Below, piece after piece: positions 19,467 to 26,957 of a stretch of DNA of 38,128 nt (position 1 is the first letter of the stretch; each line of letters starts with the position of its first letter). The position numbers and the translations under genes were made by a program. The DNA comes from Klebsiella pneumoniae (GTDB lineage Bacteria > Pseudomonadota > Gammaproteobacteria > Eutrophobiales > Eutrophobiaceae). The notes under the pieces were generated by a model that was not told the DNA's origin, made no database searches, and saw nothing but the letters and a program-made list of their open reading frames with translations. The stretch covers positions 1 to 38,128 of the forward strand of contig CAMBTO010000013.1 in NCBI GenBank assembly GCA_945870865.1, written 5' to 3'.

Positions 19467-19813
19467 AGTACGGTGTTTATCTGTCATTGGCACTGCTGTC
19501 GGTTTTGTCTACCGCAGCACAGGCACAGCCATCCGGGTTTGAACGCTGTGCCGTGTGCCACACAGTGACCGGCACCAGCGGCGAACAAGGCCCCAGTTTG
19601 CTCGGCATAGTCGGCCGTGCCGCTGGCGCCCTGGAAGATTTTCGTTACAGCCGCCCGATGACACGCAGTGGCATCACCTGGGATGAAACCACGCTCAATG
19701 ACTTCCTCCGCGCACCGGACGAGCTGGTGCCTGGCACGCGCATGCCGTTTGAAGGCATTGAATCAGACGCAGAGCGGGCGGCGGTCATTGAGTACCTGAA
19801 GACACTGAAATAG
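19463..19813 (+). CDS. Periplasmic monoheme cytochrome c (electron acceptor of the GMC dehydrogenase)
   Basis: This 116-residue protein has a Sec signal (YGVYLSLALLSVLSTAAQA) and one heme c site, CAVCH (Cys29, Cys32, His33). The distal ligand is probably Met94 in GTRMPFEGI. The fold pattern (GPSLLGIVGRAAG, then WDETTLNDFLRAPDELVPG) is that of class I cytochromes similar to mitochondrial cytochrome c. It overlaps the GMC gene by ATGA. In related three-subunit dehydrogenases the cytochrome partner is usually larger and multiheme, so this is a reduced version. It would hand electrons to the respiratory chain. Confidence 0.9.
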   Translation: MKYGVYLSLALLSVLSTAAQAQPSGFERCAVCHTVTGTSGEQGPSLLGIVGRAAGALEDFRYSRPMTRSGITWDETTLNDFLRAPDELVPGTRMPFEGIESDAERAAVIEYLKTLK

Positions 19814-19831
19814 CTTTATTATAGCGACAGC

Positions 19832-19876
19832 TACTTAGTTGTTCGAAATCTGGTGTGAATTGAGTAAACTGGCCCT
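19832..19876 (+). promoter_or_regulatory. Conserved upstream element, copy 1 (before the exported alpha/beta hydrolase)
   Basis: This stretch shares about 35 of 43 aligned positions with 21919-21961, upstream of the next gene. The common core is TTGTTCGAAA, then TGTGA, TTGA, AAACTG and CCCT. It ends about 25 bases before the ATG at 19901. TTCGAA is a palindrome. It is a candidate operator or promoter shared by two adjacent catabolic genes. Confidence 0.6.
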
Positions 19877-19900
19877 CGAATCACAGGGGAGGGGCAAATA

Positions 19901-21847
19901 ATGTTTAAAATTGATAATCCATATCTGAACTGGATCTCCGGCATACTGAATTACCGGAAACCACTTCTTGTCCATATCATCCAGTCAAGCCTTCTGGCAA
20001 CCACTGTGCTTACATCTCCTGCCAGCGCGCAGACAGGCTGTGAGTATCTGGATCAGTATCTGGCGCCACTGAAGTCAGAGGTGGAAGACTGGCAGACAGC
20101 ATTGGCCGGGCCCCAGGCAGGCGAAGTGCAACAACGTATGGTCGGGCCTGAAGAGTGCAGGGTTGTTGCAGAAACCATCATTCAGAATGCCCACGGCGTT
20201 CCCTATCGTCAGATCACGATGGCCCTTAGCGGTACCGTCTTTGGTTATGCACCGGTTCAAACGAAAGTTCTCCCCCCGTTGGGAAGCGGGCAGGAGGGTG
20301 AAGGTCGGGAAAACACGTTTACCGACCATGTTTTTATCACGCAGGCGCGTGGCAATATGGGTCCGTATAAACCCGGGACTGGACGCTATACATATTCGGA
20401 GGAAAATCCTAACAGCGTCGTCATTTTAATTCCGCAAAATGCCAACGACTGGAATGGCAGTATGTGGGTACTGGCACACGGGGCCTCCAGGTTCACCCCG
20501 CTGCAGTTTCATCCGCGTGAAGCCGGTAAGTTTAACCTTTACACCCAGACCAGTGAATCTGCCGGCGCCCTGATAGATGAGGGCTTTGCCGTTGTCTGGA
20601 CCCGTCGCGACGCCTCCGATGCCAATGATATCTCCTCGGATGTATCAAACACGGTGGTGCTGGATGATGGAACGCAGCTCGGCGGCCCCGGAAAGATCGG
20701 TATGGGGCTTAACAATCACCTGGGACTGATACGTGACTGGACAATAATCAGCCAGAATTTCATAGCAGAGCAACTCGGAAGAAAACCTGAGTACAAATTT
20801 TTCCGGGGACATTCTGCCGGTGCCGCCCTGGGTCGCAGCTTTGTTGTTATCAACGGTGTCAATGTCGATCATACGGGCAGTAAATTGTTCAACGGCTTTT
20901 TTCTGAATGACACCGCCGCCGGGCACGGATCTACGGCCTACTTCTGGGAACCTGCAATAGTAGATGAGAATGGCTCATTTCGACTGCAACCCAGTGAAAC
21001 CGATACGCTGACCTTTGGCAGTGAGCAAATGTCTCTTATGCCTCCGACTGTCGAAGTCATCCATGGTGCCTATCCCGGCGCATCCACATCGACCGTTCCT
21101 CACTTGTTTGAGCGGGTACCGGGGACCTATTACGACTACAAACTCGAAAACACCCGTATCAATATTGAAAAAGGTTTGGGGAACATCTGGAAAGCCTATG
21201 AAGTCGCCGGCACCGGCCACAGTGATGCATCCGCTGAAGCCTTTGATTATCCTGATCTTGCCAGAGACATGATTGATATTGGCGGTGTTGAAATGGCGCT
21301 GCATCACGCATTGTATGACTGGGTTGATACGGGTAAAAAACCGCCTCATACGCGTGTCGATGCGGTAGACGTGTGGGATCTGGATCCGGACGCAGGACCC
21401 GCCATTCAGTTACCTGAAACGGCATGCCCTCGCGGTATATACCGTCCCTATATGAATCGTCCTGATGGGACCGCTGTTGGTTCCAGCCCGGCGCTGTTCG
21501 TCCCATACCTGACCATGCCGGTTCCCCAAATCAATGTAGACCAGAAGCGTCCACCTAGCTTCAAGGAAGAATGGCTGGAGCCACTGGATGCCAATGGTCA
21601 TCTAGTGAATATGACCAACAGCTTTCTTCGTATGACCCGACCCTCTATCCAGCAGGTCTGGCACGTGCGCTATCGCAACGGTGAAAAAACTGGGATATTA
21701 CGACCCAATGAAAAATTGACCCGCGATCGATATGTTAGCTGTGTAACCGATGTCGCCAAGAGTCTGCATGCAGACAGACTGCTCACCGATGAAGCCCTTG
21801 ACTGGTATCTGGAAAAGGCGCGGACAGACGAAATCGGCGTTGATTAA
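19901..21847 (+). CDS. Large exported alpha/beta hydrolase (Abhydrolase_10-like)
   Basis: This is a 648-residue protein with an N-terminal hydrophobic signal or anchor (LLVHIIQSSLLATTVLTSP, then ASAQ). The nucleophile elbow is FRGHSAGAALGRS (Ser305), and the probable catalytic His is His440 in VAGTGHSDASAEAF. Other landmarks are VLAHGASRFTPLQFHPREAG and GFAVVWTRRDASD. The pattern fits the alpha/beta hydrolase domain family now called Abhydrolase_10, whose members are secreted and mostly uncharacterised; this placement is from memory of the motif set. A strong GGGGAGGGG ribosome site precedes the ATG. It stands alone on its own upstream element, with the amidohydrolase following after 177 bases. 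Confidence 0.75.
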   Translation: MFKIDNPYLNWISGILNYRKPLLVHIIQSSLLATTVLTSPASAQTGCEYLDQYLAPLKSEVEDWQTALAGPQAGEVQQRMVGPEECRVVAETIIQNAHGVPYRQITMALSGTVFGYAPVQTKVLPPLGSGQEGEGRENTFTDHVFITQARGNMGPYKPGTGRYTYSEENPNSVVILIPQNANDWNGSMWVLAHGASRFTPLQFHPREAGKFNLYTQTSESAGALIDEGFAVVWTRRDASDANDISSDVSNTVVLDDGTQLGGPGKIGMGLNNHLGLIRDWTIISQNFIAEQLGRKPEYKFFRGHSAGAALGRSFVVINGVNVDHTGSKLFNGFFLNDTAAGHGSTAYFWEPAIVDENGSFRLQPSETDTLTFGSEQMSLMPPTVEVIHGAYPGASTSTVPHLFERVPGTYYDYKLENTRINIEKGLGNIWKAYEVAGTGHSDASAEAFDYPDLARDMIDIGGVEMALHHALYDWVDTGKKPPHTRVDAVDVWDLDPDAGPAIQLPETACPRGIYRPYMNRPDGTAVGSSPALFVPYLTMPVPQINVDQKRPPSFKEEWLEPLDANGHLVNMTNSFLRMTRPSIQQVWHVRYRNGEKTGILRPNEKLTRDRYVSCVTDVAKSLHADRLLTDEALDWYLEKARTDEIGVD

Positions 21848-21854
21848 AATCCAG

Positions 21855-21893
21855 GGGCAGGGGGACAAATATTTCTCATTTGTCTCCGACTCC
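21855..21893. repeat. Degenerate copy of the GGAGACAAA inverted repeat
   Basis: TTTCTCATTTGTCTCCGACT (from 21872) matches the right arm of the repeat at 16902-16946 with one or two changes. The left part, GGGGGACAAAT, is more altered. A 7-bp stem GACAAAT/ATTTGTC remains. It lies between the exported hydrolase and the second copy of the conserved upstream element. Confidence 0.65.
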
Positions 21894-21918
21894 TTTAGTT
21901 TATAGTGAAAAAGACAAT

Positions 21919-21961
21919 TACTTGATTGTTCGAAACTCGATGTGATTTGAAAACTGACCCT
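21919..21961 (+). promoter_or_regulatory. Conserved upstream element, copy 2 (before the first amidohydrolase)
   Basis: It has the same core as 19832-19876: TACTTGATTGTTCGAAA, TGTGA, TTGA, AAACTG and CCCT, with two bases deleted. The similarity extends a little upstream (TTATAG). This copy ends 63 bases before the ATG at 22025, so a further leader lies between. Confidence 0.6.
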
Positions 21962-22024
21962 GGAGTCTGCGAGTCTGACGGCGAAATATCATTACTGACA
22001 ATACGAAAACAGGAGTAGAACCGG

Positions 22025-23716
22025 ATGATTAAGCGAATTTGTCTACCCATCATGTTGTTATCACTCGCGGCAACTCCACTTTTTGCACAGCAAATGTTAT
22101 CTACTGTCCCGGATACGATTTTTTACAATGGCAAGATAGTTACGGTAGACAATGAATCGAGTATCGTCGAGGCTGTTGCGGTAAAAAACGACCGCTTTCT
22201 CGCCGTGGGTAGTACCGATGAGATCCGGGCCCTTGCCGGACCTGACACACGCCTGACTGACTTGCGCGGCCACACGGTTGTCCCCGGGTTAATGGACAAC
22301 CATAGTCATCAATATCATCTCGCCCTGCTGACCTTACGCGGTATTGATATGGAAAATGTGGGTTCGCTGAAAGAGATGCTTACGCGCCTGCAACAGGCAG
22401 TCAGGGATGCATCCCCCGGCGAAACAATTTTGACCCGAATGGGGGGCTGGGACCCCGCGAAGTTTCCTGAAGGACGCACACCTACACTCCAGGAACTGGA
22501 TCAGCTTAGCCTGGACCATCCAATTATCGTCGTGGAAAGTCGACAAACGTTACATGTTAATACCGCAGCCCTGAACGCCCTTGGCCTTTCCCAAAATACC
22601 GTGCCACCCCGGATTACCGTTGGCAAGGATAAGGCAGGCTCGCTGAATGGTGTGGTGTTCGGCCGAGGTGCAGCGGCCCTGCATCTCACCGCCAGGGGCG
22701 TTCCTCCGCCTGATCTCGATCAGAAAAAGGCCATGCTTGCAAAAATGATGGCCCAACAGAATTCAATGGGCCTGACCAGCATCCGTGACCTGCAACTTTA
22801 TCCTGAGGTGATGCGGGCGTATTACGAACTCTGGCGCGAAGGCGCACTGAGTATGCGCATCAGTATGGGTCTTGAGTTAAATGCCGGCGAGGAGTCTGGT
22901 CTTGAGCAGATGCTTAGCCCCTGGGGTGTGGGTTCCGGTTTCGGAGATGAATGGTTAAGAATTGATGGCGTTGCCGAGTTTAACCCCGGAGACACGGTAC
23001 GCGAGCCTTATAGTGATAGCGATGGAAGTGACAGGGGTGAATTTCGTACACCCGAAGCGAGTTTCAAAAAGGCCATCCTTACAATGAATCGCTATGGCTG
23101 GCGTCCTTCAATTCATGTGGAAGGGGACAGAACGCTGGATATGGTGCTTGATGCCTATGAAGCTGCCAATCAGGAACGATCCATTCTGGACAGACGCTGG
23201 ATAGTTGAACATGTACAGCTCATCCATCCCGATCAGATCGAGCGCATCAAACGTCTGGGTATCATGGTATCCGCGCAGTACCAGCCCTACACTGGTTACC
23301 GTGAAATATTGAGTGCGTGGGGGAAGGAAAGGACAGAACAGGTCTTGCCAATGCGGGATTTTCTGGATCAAGGCATCATCGTCTCCGGAGGCAGTGACTG
23401 GCCAAGTTTTCCCAACAACCCGTTCCTGAATATTTATTTCTATGTCACCCGCAAGACTATGGATCAGGAAATGGTTATCGGAGCAAATCAGAAGATTGAC
23501 CGTATGGAAGCCCTGCGGGTCATGTCGCTTAATAACGCTTATCTTACCTATGAAGAAAAAATAAAAGGGTCGATAGAGCCTGGCAAACTGGCTGACTTTT
23601 TAATACTCTCCCAGGACCTGCTGACTGTGCCAGAAGATCAGATACGGGAAATTGTCCCGTTAGCTACCTATGTAGGTGGACGTAATGTTTACTCCAGGGC
23701 TGGAGGGGGTTTTTAA
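22025..23716 (+). CDS. Exported amidohydrolase, Amidohydro_3/YtcJ-like (paralogue 1)
   Basis: This 563-residue metal-dependent hydrolase has a Sec signal (RICLPIMLLSLAATPLFA then QQ). It would cleave amide or other C-N/C-O bonds of a small molecule in the periplasm. The N-terminal composite beta-sheet reads FYNGKIVTVDN, the HxH metal site is VVPGLMDNHSHQYH, and later landmarks are IHVEGDRTLDMV, WIVEHVQLIHP and VSGGSDWPSFPNNP, where the Asp is the usual ligand. The C-terminal sheet ends PGKLADFLILSQDLLTVPED. AGGAG precedes the ATG at 9-13 bases. It is paralogous to 28423-30072, with shared LAGPDTR and PGL-DN-H motifs. Confidence 0.87.
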   Translation: MIKRICLPIMLLSLAATPLFAQQMLSTVPDTIFYNGKIVTVDNESSIVEAVAVKNDRFLAVGSTDEIRALAGPDTRLTDLRGHTVVPGLMDNHSHQYHLALLTLRGIDMENVGSLKEMLTRLQQAVRDASPGETILTRMGGWDPAKFPEGRTPTLQELDQLSLDHPIIVVESRQTLHVNTAALNALGLSQNTVPPRITVGKDKAGSLNGVVFGRGAAALHLTARGVPPPDLDQKKAMLAKMMAQQNSMGLTSIRDLQLYPEVMRAYYELWREGALSMRISMGLELNAGEESGLEQMLSPWGVGSGFGDEWLRIDGVAEFNPGDTVREPYSDSDGSDRGEFRTPEASFKKAILTMNRYGWRPSIHVEGDRTLDMVLDAYEAANQERSILDRRWIVEHVQLIHPDQIERIKRLGIMVSAQYQPYTGYREILSAWGKERTEQVLPMRDFLDQGIIVSGGSDWPSFPNNPFLNIYFYVTRKTMDQEMVIGANQKIDRMEALRVMSLNNAYLTYEEKIKGSIEPGKLADFLILSQDLLTVPEDQIREIVPLATYVGGRNVYSRAGGGF

Positions 23717-24140
23717 TCAATACTTCGATCAGATGGTGATAGGCTAAAAAGCTTAAAGGAACAGTCGCGTTTAACCGGATATGTGCCCACAGAGACTCAT
23801 CGTTAGGTTCGAACACGACCCACTTAAGCCCTTGATACAGGCTTTCCATAATAAACAGCGCCGTGCGTCGCACCGGGATATATTTATACTCATGGTACAG
23901 GCGATCGGCGCCGCGCATGGTCCTCGCGCCCAAACAGATGTTGCCTAGTCCCGGAAAGCTCCGCTTGGTGTGGCAATACGTAAGAGCCTCACCACGCATG
24001 CCGCGTCCCAACGCGGTCACCGACAGCGTGGCACCGTTGAGGGTGCTCGCTACTGCCGCTGTTAACGCCTCCCGACGCACGGCGTGCATCGTCGGTGTTG
24101 CTTCTTCCAATAACCCTTCTGGAATATGTTGTGCATGCAT
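23664..24140 (-). pseudogene. Chimeric remnant: IS4-family transposase N terminus joined to phage tail sheath fragment
   Basis: The open frame has three parts. Residues 1-60 (ATPTMHAVRREALTAAVAS, NGATLSVTALGRGM, HTKR) resemble the N terminus of IS4-family transposases. Residues 61 to about 124 (FPGLGNICLGARTM, YIPVRRTALFIMESLYQGLK, WVVFEPNDESLWAHIRLN) match the C-terminal core of phage or contractile-injection tail sheath proteins. The last 34 residues resemble nothing I know. Neither partner is complete: no DDE catalytic residues and no sheath N terminus. Recombination between mobile and phage DNA followed by decay is the likely history. The 3' end overlaps the amidohydrolase end on the other strand by 53 bases. 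Supported similarity spans about 23769-24140. Confidence 0.7.
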
Positions 24141-24257
24141 GGCGTTCTCCTATGAGTCTGTCAGTTTCGCAACCGATCAGATCATTGAAGGCCATGCATG
24201 TTCCCTGAATGCGCTACATTATTGATCAGGTGGGCGTTTTAGTGGGGATACCACAGA

Positions 24258-24412
24258 GACAGTTAACTTAATTATGGGAGTTGGGAGTGAATAATTCCAA
24301 TGTGTCTGCTTCGCAGTACGGATTAGTTCGACTGGATTCTGGCGTTCGCCAGAATGACGGGGTTGAGGTTGGTCGTAGACGGTCAGGGTATTCGAGGACG
24401 GTTAACTTAATT
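24258..24412. repeat. Direct repeats flanking a hairpin unit at the 3' end of ctaA
   Basis: GACAGTTAACTTAATT (24258-24273) and GACGGTTAACTTAATT (24397-24412) are 16-bp direct repeats with one mismatch. Between them lies ATTCTGGCGTTCGCCAGAAT (24336-24355), a perfect 9-bp hairpin preceded by the dispersed GACTGG border. The second direct repeat contains the ctaA stop codon. This looks like a small inserted element flanked by a duplicated target, or a partial tandem duplication. The rest of 24141-24406 holds no gene. Confidence 0.55.
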
Positions 24413-25459
24413 GCCCTGAATACCAGCCACTTTGTCGGGAACCGATGAACCCCGGCCTGATAAATGCACACCCCACGTCGTCGCGATAACCACCAGCGCT
24501 CCCACGGCCTGATGCAGTACCGCAAAATAGATATTGACGCCTGTCATAACGGTCGCGATACCGATCACCATCTGAATACCAAACGCACTGTGTATGGCGA
24601 TTGATGCCGCCCGGGACTGGCCGCGGACACGCCGTGCCAACATGATCAGAAAACCCACCGTCACAAAGGCCCACCAGCGGTGGATGAAGTGGATGAGCAC
24701 GGGGTGATTATTCAGCAGTGTCCAGAGACCCTCAGACCAGTTGATTCCTGCGGGCATGAGAGAGCCATTCATCAGCGGCCAGCTGTTGGAGACATAGCCG
24801 GCATTTAATCCGGCGGTATATGCTCCAAATAACAATTGCACAAACAATACGCAGAATACCAGCAGACCAAAGCCGGTTAGTTTTGAGGGTCTGGTTTGAT
24901 GACGGGCGAACTGTCGAAGGTCCAGCGCCGTCCACACCAGTCCACCGAGGATAAGAAACGCGGTGAGTAAATGGGTGGCCAGCCGAAAATGGCTGACGTC
25001 GGTGCGTTCGGTTAAACCGGAAGTGACCATCCACCAGCCGATGACTCCCTGCATGCCGCCGAGGACCAACAGTGCAACCAGGCGTCCACCATAACCGTTT
25101 GGTATGGCACGTTTAATAGCGAACCAGGCAAACGGCAACGCGAAGGCAAGCCCTATCAGCCGTCCCAACAGGCGATGCACCCATTCCCAGAAATAGATGA
25201 ACTTGAATTCTGCGAGCGTCATCCCCGCTGGGCCGTTGATTTCAAGATATTCCGGGATCTGCTGGTATTTCTCGAACTCCAATTGCCACACCGCTTCACT
25301 CATCGGCGGCAGGGCGCCAGTGATGGGTTTCCACTCGGTAATCGAAAGCCCGGACTCCGTCAGCCGCGTCACACCGCCAACGATGACCATGATAAAGACC
25401 AGCAAGGCGACGCAATAAAGCCAGTTGGAAAGGGCGATTGGGCGATGTGTGTGTGTCAT
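24407..25459 (-). CDS. ctaA: Heme A synthase (COX15/CtaA)
   Basis: This is an inner-membrane enzyme that oxidises heme O to heme A for aa3-type cytochrome oxidases. The 350-residue, eight-helix protein has VGGVTRLTESGLSITEWKPI, the COX15 signature, and the heme-binding His motifs FWEWVHRLLGRLIG, VSHFRLATHLL, LIHFIHRWWAF and VLHQAVGALV. The length and loop insertions match the proteobacterial/mitochondrial COX15 type rather than the Bacillus type. No oxidase structural genes or ctaB occur in the window, so it is separated from its usual partners. The start ATG lacks a strong Shine-Dalgarno. The divergent gene to the right starts 134 bases away. Confidence 0.93.
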   Translation of the reverse strand: MTHTHRPIALSNWLYCVALLVFIMVIVGGVTRLTESGLSITEWKPITGALPPMSEAVWQLEFEKYQQIPEYLEINGPAGMTLAEFKFIYFWEWVHRLLGRLIGLAFALPFAWFAIKRAIPNGYGGRLVALLVLGGMQGVIGWWMVTSGLTERTDVSHFRLATHLLTAFLILGGLVWTALDLRQFARHQTRPSKLTGFGLLVFCVLFVQLLFGAYTAGLNAGYVSNSWPLMNGSLMPAGINWSEGLWTLLNNHPVLIHFIHRWWAFVTVGFLIMLARRVRGQSRAASIAIHSAFGIQMVIGIATVMTGVNIYFAVLHQAVGALVVIATTWGVHLSGRGSSVPDKVAGIQGN

Positions 25460-25593
25460 TTTGGGTCAGTGTAAAATCAGGAATAATCGTATGCCAAGAT
25501 TACCACAACTTGGCCCTGTTGGGCTCCCCCCGCATATTTTTCAGCAGAATCAGGCATAATCATCATCTGTCCCTGATTTTGATAGGAATGTTC

Positions 25594-26337
25594 ATGAGCC
25601 CATATACACATCACCCCGACCACAAGCCCCGACCGTGGGTGGACCTGGCGGTCAGTATCATTATCCCCTCCGTTATACTGATGAAATTCAGTGGCGATGA
25701 ACATCTGGGTAGCGTCTATGCGCTGCTGCTTGGGCTGGCCTTTCCTCTGGGCTGGGGTCTGTTTGAGCTGATCCGGTATCACAAGAAAAACTTTATTGCG
25801 GTATTAGGTATGGTAAGCGTGGGGCTTACTGGTGGTATCGGGATCCTGGAGCTGGATACCCAGTGGTTGGCCGTGAAAGAAGCCGCCGTTCCCGCCATTA
25901 TTGGACTGGCGGTGTTGCTTTCGACCAGAACTAAATATCCATTGATACGAACACTGCTGCTCAACCCCAACATGCTGGATGTGCACAAGATTCAGACGGT
26001 ATTGGAAAGCAATAATCATACACAGGAATTTGACAAGCGCCTGTTAAACGCCACCTATTTTTTTGCGGGCACGTTTTTGTTTTCATCCATCATGAATTAT
26101 GTATTGGCGCGATGGCTGGTCACCAGTCCTTCCGGCACCCAGGCGTTCAATGAAGAGCTTGGGCGTATGACCTTGGTGAGTTACCCCATGATTGCCATCC
26201 CGTCCATGGTGATGCTGCTGCTTATTTTTTACTACCTGTGGCGCACCATACGCCGGTTAACCGGATTCACGCTGGAAGAGGTGATGGCCCCTCACTTGCA
26301 AGAAAAGCAGGAAGCTGACACAGACAAAGGAGCATAA
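25594..26337 (+). CDS. VC0807-like inner membrane protein
   Basis: This protein has 247 residues and about six membrane segments. It resembles the VC0807 family (septation-protein-A-like) by the patterns LAVSIIIPSVILMKF, LGLAFPLGWGLFELI, TRTKYPLIRTLLLNPNMLD and NATYFFAGTFLFSSIMNYVL. Function is unknown. ATG 25594 is chosen because AGGA lies six bases upstream; ATG 25588 and a much longer frame from 25438 are open but unsupported, and the latter would overlap the ctaA start. The C terminus is hydrophilic and acidic (EKQEADTDKGA). Confidence 0.7.
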   Translation: MSPYTHHPDHKPRPWVDLAVSIIIPSVILMKFSGDEHLGSVYALLLGLAFPLGWGLFELIRYHKKNFIAVLGMVSVGLTGGIGILELDTQWLAVKEAAVPAIIGLAVLLSTRTKYPLIRTLLLNPNMLDVHKIQTVLESNNHTQEFDKRLLNATYFFAGTFLFSSIMNYVLARWLVTSPSGTQAFNEELGRMTLVSYPMIAIPSMVMLLLIFYYLWRTIRRLTGFTLEEVMAPHLQEKQEADTDKGA

Positions 26338-26372
26338 TTCTCGCGTGATGCCGACCACTGTTGCGCCCAGAC

Positions 26373-26957
26373 TCAATTATTGTCGTGAGACCAGGGATCG
26401 CCAGGTTGCTCAATCACACCCGACGTCCAGGGGTTCACGCTATAGTGCGCGGCGGCGGGCATCTTTACCGCGGGGACGGTGTTTGCGTCGGCAACAAAAT
26501 CCTTCGGTACAATATTGTTTAAATGAAGTAGCAAAGCCACCAGACTATAGATCTGGTCGGGCTTGAGCGACTGCGCTGCGTAATAGGGCATGGCGCGATT
26601 GATATAATCGTACAAGGTCGTTGCACAGCAGTAATAGTTAGCGAGGTTCGGGGTGATACCCGTGTCTCCCGGATTTTCGCCTCCTGTTGGCCCATGACAA
26701 ATCAGGCATTTTGCATCGTAGACTTCGCGACCTGTGGCGACTGTCCCTGAGCCGTCCGGAAGCCCCGTGCCGTCGGCCTCAATGTCAATGTCCCAGGCAG
26801 CGATTTCATCCGCAGTAGCATCCCTGCCTATCGGTGGATTGGCTGTAACAGTCTTTTCCTGCGCCGCAACGTTGGCGATCCCGCCAGTGAACAGCAAACT
26901 TGCCGCGAGGGCGAATGCCAGCGCCAGAAATGTTCCCGATGAATTATGACCAGACAC
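26373..26957 (-). CDS. Cytochrome c subunit of a sulfite dehydrogenase (SorB/SoxD-like)
   Basis: This is a periplasmic monoheme cytochrome c of 194 residues that accepts electrons from the molybdopterin subunit. The start is taken as GTG 26957: GGAGGG sits 6 bases upstream and the product then begins MSGHNSSGTFLALAFALAAS, a proper signal sequence. It lies inside the last codons of the upstream gene (14-base overlap). Landmarks are AAWDIDIEADGTGLPDGSGT, the heme site CLICH, ATTLYDYINRAMPYYAAQSL and LHLNNIVPKDFVADA, a pattern I associate with the cytochromes of sulfite dehydrogenases. The two Cys in YYCCATT are unusual additions. Confidence 0.82.
   Translation of the reverse strand: MSGHNSSGTFLALAFALAASLLFTGGIANVAAQEKTVTANPPIGRDATADEIAAWDIDIEADGTGLPDGSGTVATGREVYDAKCLICHGPTGGENPGDTGITPNLANYYCCATTLYDYINRAMPYYAAQSLKPDQIYSLVALLLHLNNIVPKDFVADANTVPAVKMPAAAHYSVNPWTSGVIEQPGDPWSHDNN

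Noticed and set aside
23863-24225. Plus-strand frame opposite the IS4/tail-sheath remnant
   Set aside because: It is an antisense shadow without recognisable sequence; the minus strand has the conserved sheath residues.
25438-25593. N-terminal extension of the VC0807-like protein
   Set aside because: It would overlap the divergent ctaA start and lacks a ribosome site; ATG 25594 has AGGA at good spacing.
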